Shown piece by piece: positions 1-6,689 of a DNA stretch of 22,657 nucleotides. The position numbers and the translations under genes were made by a program. The notes beneath the pieces were generated by a model. The model had not been told where the DNA came from. It saw nothing but the letters and a program-made list of their open reading frames with translations, and did not search any database. This DNA is from an uncultured Spirochaetales bacterium (GTDB lineage: Bacteria; Spirochaetota; Spirochaetia; Sphaerochaetales; Sphaerochaetaceae), in assembly GCA_945947045.1 (NCBI GenBank), contig CAMEXG010000011.1:1-22657 (forward strand), given 5' to 3'. The first letter of the stretch is position 1. The number at the start of each line of letters is the position of its first letter.

Positions 1-2
1 CA

Positions 3-59
3 ATAGCAACAATGAAGAAAGGAAGAGTATCTGTATCTCTCTTGCTTAATTTCTTCTAA
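3..59 (+). CDS. Possible 3' end of an upstream gene (partial)
   Basis: A reading frame open from the window edge ends with TAA at 57-59 and is followed at once by a terminator-like hairpin, as expected for the tail of a gene lying mostly outside the window. The visible residues end in KKGRVSVSLLLNFF, hydrophobic with a few basic residues, and cannot be assigned to a family. A second frame also stays open to a TAA at 47-49, so the frame choice is a guess based on composition and on distance to the hairpin. Confidence 0.25.
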   Translation: MATMKKGRVSVSLLLNFF

Positions 60-66
60 GCTGTCC

Positions 67-88
67 ACCCCCTTTTGAAGGGGGTTAT
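67..88 (+). terminator. Rho-independent-like hairpin upstream of the M42 peptidase gene
   Basis: ACCCCCTT at 67-74 pairs with AAGGGGGT at 78-85 around a 3-nt loop, an 8-bp stem. Only a short, imperfect T-rich tail (TTATTAATT) follows. It probably ends the transcript of the gene lying to the left. Its position just before the ribosome binding site at 94-98 means it could also act as a leader hairpin for the downstream gene. Confidence 0.55.
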
Positions 89-102
89 TAATTGGAGACT
101 AT

Positions 103-1140
103 ATGGATAATAAATATGTAGATTTCGCCCTTTTAAAGGCAGGGGAGCTTATTGGAATCGACAGCCCCACAGGTTTTACAGATAAAGCCGCTGAGTATGT
201 GAAGAAGGAATTTGAAAAATTAGGATTTAATTCCCGATACACAACAAAGGGTGGTGTATTGGTGGATCTAGGTGGAGAAGACGACGAAAACGGTATTATT
301 CTCTTGACTCATCTGGATACCATCGGAGCAATGGTTTCACAAGTGAAGGACAATGGAAGGCTGTCTATGTCTCCTCTTGGTGGGCTTCATGCTCCTGGGT
401 TGGAGGGTGAGAATGTAAAAGTCTACTCGAGAAGCGGTAAAGTCTTTTCTGGAACAATTCAACTTCCAAATCCTTCTGTTCATGTAGCTGATGATTTTGA
501 TAAAGCGGAGAGAAGTTGGAAAACCCTCGAGTGCGTCTTGGATGAAGATGTCAACACCAAAAAAGAGGTTATTGAGCTAGGCCTCTCCAACGGCGATATT
601 GTAGCCGTTGATCCAAAGTTCCGAGTAACAGACTCAGGATATATCAAGAGTCGTTTTCTTGATGACAAGTTAAGCGTCGCCATTGCACTCTCCCTTGCCA
701 AGTATATTTCAGACAAGGGTATAACTCCCCAAAGGAAAGTGTGGCTTCATGTGACGGTCTATGAAGAGATCGGACACGGCGGCTCCGCTTCTGTTCCAAA
801 GGGAGTTACAGAGGGTCTCTCTGTCGACATGGGCTGTGTTGGGGATGGTGTCGAGTGCACGGAGCGTCAAGTCTCCATTTGTGCAAAAGACTCTGGAGGT
901 CCTTACTCTTACTCTGTAGTTTCTTCTCTTATTGAGGCGGCGAAGAGAGAAGGGGCGGACTATAGTGTCGATGTCTACCCCCATTATGGCTCTGATGTAG
1001 AGACTACTCTTTATTCTGGCTTTGATATCCGTCATGGCTTGATAGGTCCGGGAGTGTACGCAAGCCACTGTTACGAGAGAAGCCATAGAGACGGAGTCAA
1101 AAATACTCTCTTGGTGCTTAAGGGCTATTTAAATATTTAA
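103..1140 (+). CDS. M42 family metallo-aminopeptidase
   Basis: Predicted cytoplasmic two-metal aminopeptidase of the M42 (glutamyl aminopeptidase / FrvX / TET) family, which trims N-terminal residues from peptides. The 345-aa length is typical. The full metal and catalytic set is visible: H70 and D72 in THLDT, bridging D187 in SRFLDDKL, catalytic E221 and metal ligand E222 in YEEIGHGG, D242 in VDMGC, and H322 in ASHCYERSH. The insert between about residues 85 and 175 fits the family's PDZ-like dimerisation domain. The ATG at 103 has a GGAGA ribosome binding site at 94-98. M42 family members usually have Gly where C323 follows H322. The gene is convergent with radC and their stop codons overlap. 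The exact substrate preference cannot be read from sequence. Confidence 0.93.
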   Translation: MDNKYVDFALLKAGELIGIDSPTGFTDKAAEYVKKEFEKLGFNSRYTTKGGVLVDLGGEDDENGIILLTHLDTIGAMVSQVKDNGRLSMSPLGGLHAPGLEGENVKVYSRSGKVFSGTIQLPNPSVHVADDFDKAERSWKTLECVLDEDVNTKKEVIELGLSNGDIVAVDPKFRVTDSGYIKSRFLDDKLSVAIALSLAKYISDKGITPQRKVWLHVTVYEEIGHGGSASVPKGVTEGLSVDMGCVGDGVECTERQVSICAKDSGGPYSYSVVSSLIEAAKREGADYSVDVYPHYGSDVETTLYSGFDIRHGLIGPGVYASHCYERSHRDGVKNTLLVLKGYLNI

Positions 1141-1808
1141 TCGTCTTCAGGGGGAAGGATAGGGTCATCCATATCTTCCCCCATTTCTCTAAAAGAGTAA
1201 TAACCGGAAGTGCTGATGATCAGATGGTCCAGCACTTTTATTCCAAGGAGTTTCCCTGCTGTTGAGATTCTTTTTGTAAGAATTCTATCTGCCTGACTGG
1301 GAGAGAGCTGACCTGAGGGGTGGTTGTGTACGATTACGACGCTTACAGCTCTTTCCTTAATAGCTTCAGCAAAGATTTCTCTAGGGTGCATTACAACCTT
1401 ATCGACCAAACCTACAGTGGCCACATGTATCCCCAATAGCTCTCCCGCTCCATTAAATGACAGGACTAAAAGCTGCTCCTGATTTCTCTCTGCATAGTGT
1501 TTCACTTCATTCCAGATATCCTCCGGCCTTCTTATTACCTTTGTTTTTCTGTTTGGCCTCCTCCTTCCCAGTTCCAAGGCTGCAAGTACTGCAGTCGCTT
1601 TTGCTTGTCCCATGCCTGGAATGTACTTCAGGTCGGTCAAAAGAGGTTCGCTTCCTTTATCAAGAACCTTCAATACTTTCTCTGCCACTTCTTCAATAGT
1701 GTGACCGTTACTTCCCTTGCCAATTAGAATCATTACAAGTTCTTTGTCCGAAAGGGCTTTCACCCCCTTCTCCTCTAACTTTTCTCTGGGTTTGATGGCC
1801 AGATCCAT
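1137..1808 (-). CDS. radC: RadC family JAB/MPN-domain protein
   Basis: RadC-family (UPF0758) protein with an N-terminal helix-hairpin-helix region (about residues 55-80, core YIPGMGQAKATAVLAALELG) and a C-terminal JAMM metalloprotease-like domain. The zinc motif is complete: H161, H163, S165 and D174 in HNHPSGQLSPSQAD, with a preceding Glu near 144-153. Once linked to DNA repair, the family's biochemical role is still unsettled. The start is uncertain. The ATG at 1808 gives 223 aa and aligns best with the usual N-terminus before PREKL; an ATG at 1832 and a TTG at 1847 are also in frame. None has a Shine-Dalgarno sequence. The ATG at 1832 lies inside a perfect inverted repeat (1813-1840), and the ATG at 1808 lies just after it. 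The gene stands alone on this strand, divergent from the nucleotidyltransferase gene. Confidence 0.9.
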   Translation of the reverse strand: MDLAIKPREKLEEKGVKALSDKELVMILIGKGSNGHTIEEVAEKVLKVLDKGSEPLLTDLKYIPGMGQAKATAVLAALELGRRRPNRKTKVIRRPEDIWNEVKHYAERNQEQLLVLSFNGAGELLGIHVATVGLVDKVVMHPREIFAEAIKERAVSVVIVHNHPSGQLSPSQADRILTKRISTAGKLLGIKVLDHLIISTSGYYSFREMGEDMDDPILPPEDD

Positions 1809-1821
1809 TTGGTTAATAGTA
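1809..1821 (-). promoter_or_regulatory. Candidate -10 of radC, leaderless type
   Basis: On the minus strand TACTAT (1821-1816) is followed by 7 nt and then the ATG at 1808. The same spacing is seen before hslO and before the importer binding-protein gene, where transcription would start at or next to the initiation codon. The -10 matches TATAAT at only 4 of 6 positions, and no good -35 is found at 17-18 bp, so this is a weak call. Confidence 0.3.
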
Positions 1822-1840
1822 TTAGTGTTCATACTATTAA
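1813..1840. promoter_or_regulatory. Perfect 10-bp inverted repeat over the radC start region
   Basis: TTAATAGTAT at 1813-1822 is exactly mirrored by ATACTATTAA at 1831-1840, with an 8-nt spacer. The repeat covers the ATG at 1830-1832 and ends four bases before the ATG at 1806-1808 (minus strand). As DNA it looks like an operator for a dimeric regulator. As RNA it would fold into a 10-bp A/U-rich hairpin at the radC translation start. A candidate -10 (TACTAT, 1821-1816 on the minus strand) lies across its proximal arm. The regulator is unknown. Confidence 0.6.
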
Positions 1841-1893
1841 TACGCAAAAATGGCTAAATCTGTGTAAAATTGAGAATGAATACCAAGGTTTTC

Positions 1894-1922
1894 TTTCTAA
1901 TTTTGAATAATTGGGGTAGAAT
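1894..1922 (+). promoter_or_regulatory. Candidate promoter of the nucleotidyltransferase gene
   Basis: TTTCTA at 1894-1899 (-35, 4 of 6 consensus positions) and TAGAAT at 1917-1922 (-10, 5 of 6) are 17 bp apart. Transcription would begin near 1929, leaving a short leader that contains the GAGG ribosome binding site at 1935-1938. Confidence 0.45.
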
Positions 1923-1945
1923 TCTTGGAAAAGAGAGGAATAAAA

Positions 1946-2854
1946 ATGAAACCTACACTTTTGGTTATGGCTGCGGGCATGGGATCTAGATACGGGGGAG
2001 TCAAGCAGATTGATGCAGTAGGAATGCACGGTGAGACTCTTTTGGACTATGGAATCTTTGATGCAAAAAATGCAGGATTCGGAAAGGTTGTATTCATCAT
2101 CAGAAAGGATATTGAGAAAGATTTCAGAGAGCGCCTTTTCGACAGAGTCGCTAGAAATATGGATGCTGAGTATGTATTCCAGTCAAGAGACAGTCTTTTG
2201 ACAGAAGAAGAGGCTTTGATTTCAAAAGACAGAACAAAGCCTTGGGGAACTATCCATGCAGTACTGTGTGCAAAGGATGTGGTCAAGACTCCTTTTGCCG
2301 TCATTAACTCTGACGACTACTATGGAAGAAGCGCTTATGTGACTATGTCAAAGTATCTTTCCAATCTAAAGAATGACGACACTACTCATGCAATGGTCGG
2401 CTTTGTTCTGGAAAATACAATGAGCCCATCAGGTTCTGTAACCAGAGCTATCTGTAATAGAAAAGATGGCAAGCTTACAGATCTTGTGGAGACATTCAAG
2501 ATCTTCTGGAGAGACGGAAAGGTTATTTCCGCTTTTGATGACCACGAAGAGATTCTTACAGGCAAAGAACTTGTAAGTATGAACTTCTTCGGTTTTACTC
2601 CAAGGGCTTTCGATAGTTTCCAAGCCTATTGGGACGAGTTCAAGAAGAATCATATCGCCGAGCCGAAGACAGAGTGTCTCCTGCCTTCAGGGGTAGCAGA
2701 GATGATAGAGAAGGGAGAGGGATCTGTAGAAGTCCTTTCTTCAGACGACAAGTGGTTTGGTATGACATATCCTGAAGATAAACCAATGGTTATGGCTTCT
2801 CTCAGATCAAAGATAGAGAGCGGATATTATCCAGAGAAACTTTGGGAGAACTAA
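1946..2854 (+). CDS. NTP-transferase domain protein (sugar-phosphate nucleotidyltransferase-like)
   Basis: Predicted cytoplasmic nucleotidyltransferase of the GT-A-fold NTP_transferase superfamily (GlmU, RmlA and MobA relatives), which join an NTP to a sugar phosphate or similar acceptor. The N-terminus carries the nucleotide-binding signature AAGMGSRYGGVKQ (GxGSR followed by Lys). The segment INSDDYYG about 110 residues in supplies the metal-binding Asp residues. The 302-aa length fits. The ATG at 1946 is preferred over an in-frame TTG at 1925 because GAGG at 1935-1938 sits 7 nt before it. No sugar kinase, choline kinase or glycosyltransferase lies next to it, so the acceptor is not known. 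It is transcribed alone, bounded by a promoter on the left and a terminator on the right. Confidence 0.85.
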   Translation: MKPTLLVMAAGMGSRYGGVKQIDAVGMHGETLLDYGIFDAKNAGFGKVVFIIRKDIEKDFRERLFDRVARNMDAEYVFQSRDSLLTEEEALISKDRTKPWGTIHAVLCAKDVVKTPFAVINSDDYYGRSAYVTMSKYLSNLKNDDTTHAMVGFVLENTMSPSGSVTRAICNRKDGKLTDLVETFKIFWRDGKVISAFDDHEEILTGKELVSMNFFGFTPRAFDSFQAYWDEFKKNHIAEPKTECLLPSGVAEMIEKGEGSVEVLSSDDKWFGMTYPEDKPMVMASLRSKIESGYYPEKLWEN

Positions 2855-2860
2855 GAATAG

Positions 2861-2887
2861 AGCCGGGCTTGAAACCCGGCTTATTTT
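2861..2887. terminator. Rho-independent terminator between convergent genes
   Basis: AGCCGGG at 2861-2867 pairs with CCCGGCT at 2875-2881 around a 7-nt loop, followed by TATTTTAA. The GC-rich stem and T-rich tail are oriented for the nucleotidyltransferase gene. An A-rich stretch on the other side is weaker, so action on the yitT transcript is possible but less certain. Confidence 0.8.
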
Positions 2888-3815
2888 AACTCTGAGAAAC
2901 ATCTTTACTTTCTGCGATTATATCCAACGGCTGGTATCCTTCGCCAAGCACGTGGTATGTATCTTGAATTACTAAAAAAGCATTGGGGTCAGCTTCTTTC
3001 ACGCAGCGGGTAAGCTTTGTAAGATCTTTTTTAGGTATGACCGTCATCAGCATCTCCTTGTTCTCTCCTGAGAAGAGGCCACGGGATGGAATGATAGTCC
3101 CACTTCTGTTCATGTTTTTTAGAATGTATTCCCCGATTGTTTGGATTTTCGGTGAGATAATATACACAGTCTTTGCATAGTTGGTTCCAAAGGGAACGAT
3201 GACTCTGTCAATAATCAGAGAGATGATTATTGAAACCACCACAGAGTAAAGTGCATTTTCTATTCCAAAGATAAAAATTGAAGAGATAATAATCGTCCCA
3301 TCTACAAACAAAAGGGCGTTTCCCATTCCTAGAGGTGTGTATCGTGCAAGAATCTGCGCAATAATATCTGTACCTCCTGTATTGCTGCCTGTCCTCATTA
3401 CGAGGCCTATGCCTATGCCGTTTGTAAGACCTGTGAACAGTGTACAGAGCCATAAAGAGGACTCTTTTGAGTAATCGAGAATACCATTAGGAAAGATGGA
3501 ATCGAAAATAAAAGTAGACAGAGAGAGAAGGAGGGTCCCCATAAGAGTCCTTATGCCATACTCTTTTCCAAAGACCGCTAGACCCAGTAAGTATATAGGA
3601 ATGGAAAGAAAGAGGATGATGAGACCAAGCTCCATAGTCTTTCCCGTATTGTCTTCGATTACATGGTAAATAATTGTTCCAAGACCTGAGACGCCTCCCG
3701 GAGCGAGACGTGCAGGATTCATGAATACAGAGATGCCGAAACCGGTAAGGAAGGTTCCGAATACAATATATATCCAGTCTGTAAATTCTTGTCTGTTAAC
3801 CTTTAGTCTTCTCAT
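2886..3815 (-). CDS. YitT family membrane protein (DUF161 plus DUF2179)
   Basis: Inner-membrane protein of the YitT family. The first two thirds of the 309 residues are hydrophobic, with about five to six membrane segments and the family motif PARLAPGGVSGLGTI near residues 34-48. A second Gly-rich motif, TGSNTGGTDIIAQIL, lies about 100 residues later. The C-terminal soluble domain (about residues 215-300) matches DUF2179, including a segment GLFSGENKEMLMTVI. The transport substrate of the family is not established. The ATG at 3815 follows the LOG gene stop after only 3 nt, so the two are very likely one transcript. The ribosome binding site is weak (GAAGTG). The length is normal for the family. 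Confidence 0.88.
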   Translation of the reverse strand: MRRLKVNRQEFTDWIYIVFGTFLTGFGISVFMNPARLAPGGVSGLGTIIYHVIEDNTGKTMELGLIILFLSIPIYLLGLAVFGKEYGIRTLMGTLLLSLSTFIFDSIFPNGILDYSKESSLWLCTLFTGLTNGIGIGLVMRTGSNTGGTDIIAQILARYTPLGMGNALLFVDGTIIISSIFIFGIENALYSVVVSIIISLIIDRVIVPFGTNYAKTVYIISPKIQTIGEYILKNMNRSGTIIPSRGLFSGENKEMLMTVIPKKDLTKLTRCVKEADPNAFLVIQDTYHVLGEGYQPLDIIAESKDVSQS

Positions 3816-3818
3816 ATT

Positions 3819-4397
3819 TCACTTCAACTTGTCTGGTAGGGAGGCTCTTTCATTTTCCAGTCTTGAAAAGAGTGTCTCAGTATCTTCTACAACTATTAAT
3901 GATTCTCTCACTTTTTCTGAAAGAAAACCATCTTCTACAGCCTTATCAAGCATATGGAGAAATGGATCCCAATAGTTATTTATATTATAAAGTGCCACAT
4001 TTCCACTTGTATATCCCAGTTGGCGCCAAGTAAAGATTTCACTTATCTCTTCAATGGTCCCTATTCCTCCAGGAAGAGCTACAAATCCATCAGAGAGAGA
4101 ATACATTCTCTTCTTCCTCCGATGCATGTCGTCTTCAATATAGACTTCGTCCTCCACCTGCCCTTCTGTGACAGATGGTCTTACCATGGCTTTAGGCAAT
4201 ACTCCGATTACTTTCCCTCCGTTATCATGTACGGCATGGGCAACCACTCCCATTAATCCTCTGTTTCCTCCACCGTAGACTAGAGTAATAGAATTTTTTG
4301 CCATTTCTTTTCCAAGATTTTCTGCTTCAGTTTTGTAAATAGGGGTTTTCCCCATAACAGAACCACAAAATACCGCAAGTCTCTTTAATCGTTCCAT
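3819..4397 (-). CDS. LOG family (TIGR00730) nucleoside 5'-monophosphate phosphoribohydrolase
   Basis: Cytoplasmic Rossmann-like enzyme of the LOG (lonely guy) / lysine-decarboxylase-like family. Family members split nucleoside 5'-monophosphates, including cytokinin riboside monophosphates, into base and ribose 5-phosphate. The two signature motifs are visible: PGGIGTIEE at residues 109-117 and MHRRKKRM at 91-98, plus YGGGNRGLMG at 41-50. The ATG at 4397 (192 aa) is chosen because family proteins start just before the VFCGS segment. An in-frame ATG at 4439 would add 14 residues. Neither has a clear ribosome binding site. A TTATAA hexamer at 4465-4460 (minus strand) could be the -10. It forms an operon with the downstream YitT gene. 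Confidence 0.88.
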   Translation of the reverse strand: MERLKRLAVFCGSVMGKTPIYKTEAENLGKEMAKNSITLVYGGGNRGLMGVVAHAVHDNGGKVIGVLPKAMVRPSVTEGQVEDEVYIEDDMHRRKKRMYSLSDGFVALPGGIGTIEEISEIFTWRQLGYTSGNVALYNINNYWDPFLHMLDKAVEDGFLSEKVRESLIVVEDTETLFSRLENERASLPDKLK

Positions 4398-4500
4398 ATA
4401 GAGATGTTGCCATATCTCTCTTTCTTTAACAATCGCCATACATTGTAAGACTTTTTCTTTTATAACGGAAAATAAAATGAAATTTTGAAATAGGTCTATA

Positions 4501-4529
4501 TTGCTTGAAAAGAGGTTAAGACTTATGAT
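4501..4529 (+). promoter_or_regulatory. Candidate promoter of the modular outer-membrane protein gene
   Basis: TTGCTT at 4501-4506 and TATGAT at 4524-4529 (5 of 6 to TATAAT) are spaced 17 bp apart. A start near 4536 would give a leader of under 20 nt with a strong AAGGAG ribosome binding site at 4541-4546. The -35 matches at only its first three positions. Confidence 0.45.
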
Positions 4530-4552
4530 TTATAAAGGACAAGGAGTTTTAC

Positions 4553-6613
4553 ATGAAGAAACTTTCCAAAGTTTTGCTCTTTATTGCTATAGTGTTATGT
4601 ATCTCGCTGCCTCTTTCTGCAGCAAAGATGATGAATGTTACATGGCAGTGGTTATTGAATGATCCGTATGTCACATCCTACCGCTATCAAATTGATGGCG
4701 AGAATGAAGATGGCTGGACTGTTGTAAGTGCAGACACAGATAAATATGTGGCTGTAGGATTAGATCCATATAAAGACTACACCCTCTATCTCCAGTGTAC
4801 TTATGACGGAAATGTTTGGTCAGAGAGTGCAAAGAGTACGGCATATGCCCTCTTGGAGTATGTAGAAGTTCCAGCTGTAGTCGAAGAACCTGTTGTAGTA
4901 GAAGAAGCACCGGTAGAAGTTGCTCCTCTCATTTCTGGTTCTGCTGAATTCGATGTGTTTGGATTCGTTGTGAATAATAGCTGGAATGACGGAGAGTTTA
5001 CTGCTCAGACAGCAATTAACGGTATTCTCACAGAAAATGATGTAAGAGGCTTTGCTCTATATGAAATTGAAAAATATGGTTCTTTCCTCACAGATAATGT
5101 TTCTGTTGAATTCATCGCTGACGGTTTGAAGCTGTCTTTCCCAAAAGACATCGATCCTTCCCAGTACATCTCTGTATTTAAGAGCGATATCGAAGAATAT
5201 GTATCAACACTCTTTGCTCCTGTAGAAGAAGTAGAGGAACCTGTAAAGGAAGAAGTGAAAGTAGCGGAAGTCGTTCCAGAGACTGCTGACTTCACAGTAT
5301 TTGGATACAAAGTCCTCAACAGTTGGGTACCGGGAACATTTACATCCGTCTCCGAGACAAAGGGTCTCTTGTCTGAATCAGACGTAAAGGGCTTTGCAGA
5401 GTACGAGATTGGAAAGTACGGCGACTTCCTCCTAGAGAACGTTGCCATCAAATATGTAGCGGACGGCTTTGTCCTCACATATCCAGAGGCCGTGGATCCA
5501 GCAGCATACATCTCTCAGTACAAGAGCGACATCGAGGAATATGTATCAACACTCTTTGCTCCTGTAGAAGAAGTGGAGGAACCTGTAAAGGAAGAAGTAA
5601 AAGTAGAGGAGCCTGTCGTTCCAGAGACTGCTGACTTTACAGTATTTGGATACAAAGTCCTCAACAGTTGGGTACCGGGAACATTTACATCTGTCTCCGA
5701 GACAAAGGGTCTCTTGTCTGAATCAGACGTAAAGGGCTTTGCAGAGTACGAGATTGGAAAGTACGGCGACTTCCTCCTAGAGAACGTTGCCATCAAATAT
5801 GTAGCTGACGGCTTTGTCCTCACATATCCAGAGGCCGTGGATCCATCAGCATACATCTCTCAGTATAAGAGCGACATCGAGGAATATGTATCAACACTCT
5901 TTGCTCCTGTAGAGGAAGTAGTAGAGGAACCTGCAACGGAAGAAGTAAAAGTTGAGGAGCCTGTAGTCGAAGAACCAACTGTTCCAACCGCTCCTTCCGA
6001 GCCAGTTGCTGTGGATGTTCCAAAGCCTGCAGAGCTTGTAGAAGTAGTTGTTTCTCCAAAGGCTGAGAAGCTCTCTTCTTATAAGTTCAAGCTTGGTTTC
6101 GGTTTCGGACCTGAGTTTGGTATCAACAACAAGGTAGAATATGTAACTATCTTCCCACGTCTCTCCATTACAGCCGACTTCCAGAATGTGTTTACAGTAT
6201 CTAAGTTCGGCTTTGGAGCCAGAATTGATCTCACAGGTGTATTTAAGCCGCTTGATGGAACATTTATCGGTCATGAATTCAAGTTCTTCCTCAATGGAAA
6301 CAACTGGGCTGTAGATGCAATGATCGATGCCAAGCTTATGGCTTATGCAAACTTCGACAAAGTCCAGCTCTATGTCGGTGGTGGTATCGGATATTCAATT
6401 GGGTCACATAGTCTCTACAAGTATACACATACAAGTGACGTCATGATCTTTGGTTTCGATACGGCTGCAGCACTCTCTGCTGTTGTGGGTCTTGATTGGA
6501 ATATTAATGATAAACTCACTTTGACTCTTGAAGGTAACTACAGATACTTCTTCCAGAGTTCATCTAAGGCTCAGACATTTGCAGCGACTGTCGGAATGGG
6601 ATTCATGTTCTGA
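4553..6613 (+). CDS. Modular outer-membrane protein with three tandem repeats and a C-terminal beta-barrel
   Basis: A 686-aa exported protein that I cannot assign to a named family. Residues 1-23 form a clear signal peptide ending LPLSAA. Residues about 24-105 look like an FN3-type beta-sandwich, with Trp residues and motifs YRYQIDGE and YTLYLQCTYDG; from memory this style of module is common in spirochaete surface proteins. Three homologous modules follow at about 128-241, 242-356 and 357-455, each with a core like FTVFGYKVLNSW and ending SDIEEYVSTLFAP. Val/Glu/Pro-rich linkers (EEPVKEEVKVEEP) separate them. From about residue 505 a barrel of alternating strands runs to the end, closing on GMGFMF with the terminal aromatic expected for BamA-mediated insertion. 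The ATG at 4553 has AAGGAG six nt upstream. The gene is monocistronic: own promoter, terminator at 6632. A periplasm-spanning or surface-display role is inference. Confidence 0.8.
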   Translation: MKKLSKVLLFIAIVLCISLPLSAAKMMNVTWQWLLNDPYVTSYRYQIDGENEDGWTVVSADTDKYVAVGLDPYKDYTLYLQCTYDGNVWSESAKSTAYALLEYVEVPAVVEEPVVVEEAPVEVAPLISGSAEFDVFGFVVNNSWNDGEFTAQTAINGILTENDVRGFALYEIEKYGSFLTDNVSVEFIADGLKLSFPKDIDPSQYISVFKSDIEEYVSTLFAPVEEVEEPVKEEVKVAEVVPETADFTVFGYKVLNSWVPGTFTSVSETKGLLSESDVKGFAEYEIGKYGDFLLENVAIKYVADGFVLTYPEAVDPAAYISQYKSDIEEYVSTLFAPVEEVEEPVKEEVKVEEPVVPETADFTVFGYKVLNSWVPGTFTSVSETKGLLSESDVKGFAEYEIGKYGDFLLENVAIKYVADGFVLTYPEAVDPSAYISQYKSDIEEYVSTLFAPVEEVVEEPATEEVKVEEPVVEEPTVPTAPSEPVAVDVPKPAELVEVVVSPKAEKLSSYKFKLGFGFGPEFGINNKVEYVTIFPRLSITADFQNVFTVSKFGFGARIDLTGVFKPLDGTFIGHEFKFFLNGNNWAVDAMIDAKLMAYANFDKVQLYVGGGIGYSIGSHSLYKYTHTSDVMIFGFDTAAALSAVVGLDWNINDKLTLTLEGNYRYFFQSSSKAQTFAATVGMGFMF
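5276..5911 (+). repeat. 345-bp tandem repeat inside the outer-membrane protein gene
   Basis: The unit beginning at 5276 recurs at 5621, a 345-bp (115-codon) period that stays in frame. Over about 290 aligned bases I count five mismatches, four of them synonymous and one Ala to Ser. A more diverged first copy occupies about 4940-5275. It is similar at protein level, but its 3' end (about 5184-5262) is nearly identical in DNA to the other two. The pattern fits recent duplication plus gene conversion. Confidence 0.9.
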
Positions 6614-6631
6614 TAGAGTTAAAAACTATGT

Positions 6632-6660
6632 AATGCTCCGGCTAAGTCGGAGCATTTTTT
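6632..6660 (+). terminator. Rho-independent terminator after the outer-membrane protein gene
   Basis: AATGCTCCG at 6632-6640 pairs perfectly with CGGAGCATT at 6648-6656 around a 7-nt loop and runs into six T residues (6655-6660). It lies 19 nt after the stop codon and separates this gene from the MazG-like gene. Confidence 0.9.
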
Positions 6661-6689
6661 AAAGTAGAATTCACTATGTGGGGAATAAT

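Noticed and set aside
709..1086. A 125-residue open frame on the minus strand
   Set aside because: It lies wholly inside the M42 peptidase gene, whose catalytic residues are all intact on the plus strand. The antisense product has no domain and no start signal.
4398..4423. Small inverted repeat (AGAGAT/ATCTCT, 8-nt loop) just before the chosen LOG start
   Set aside because: Only 6 bp and AT-rich, with the start codon itself uncertain; too weak to call a regulatory hairpin.
5005..5856. Two long minus-strand open frames with repeated sequence (168 and 113 residues)
   Set aside because: They are antisense shadows of the tandem modules of the outer-membrane protein; their similarity to each other only reflects the DNA repeat.
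5276..5911. Repeat array considered as a possible CRISPR or intergenic repeat
   Set aside because: The unit is 345 bp, in frame, inside a coding sequence, with no spacers.
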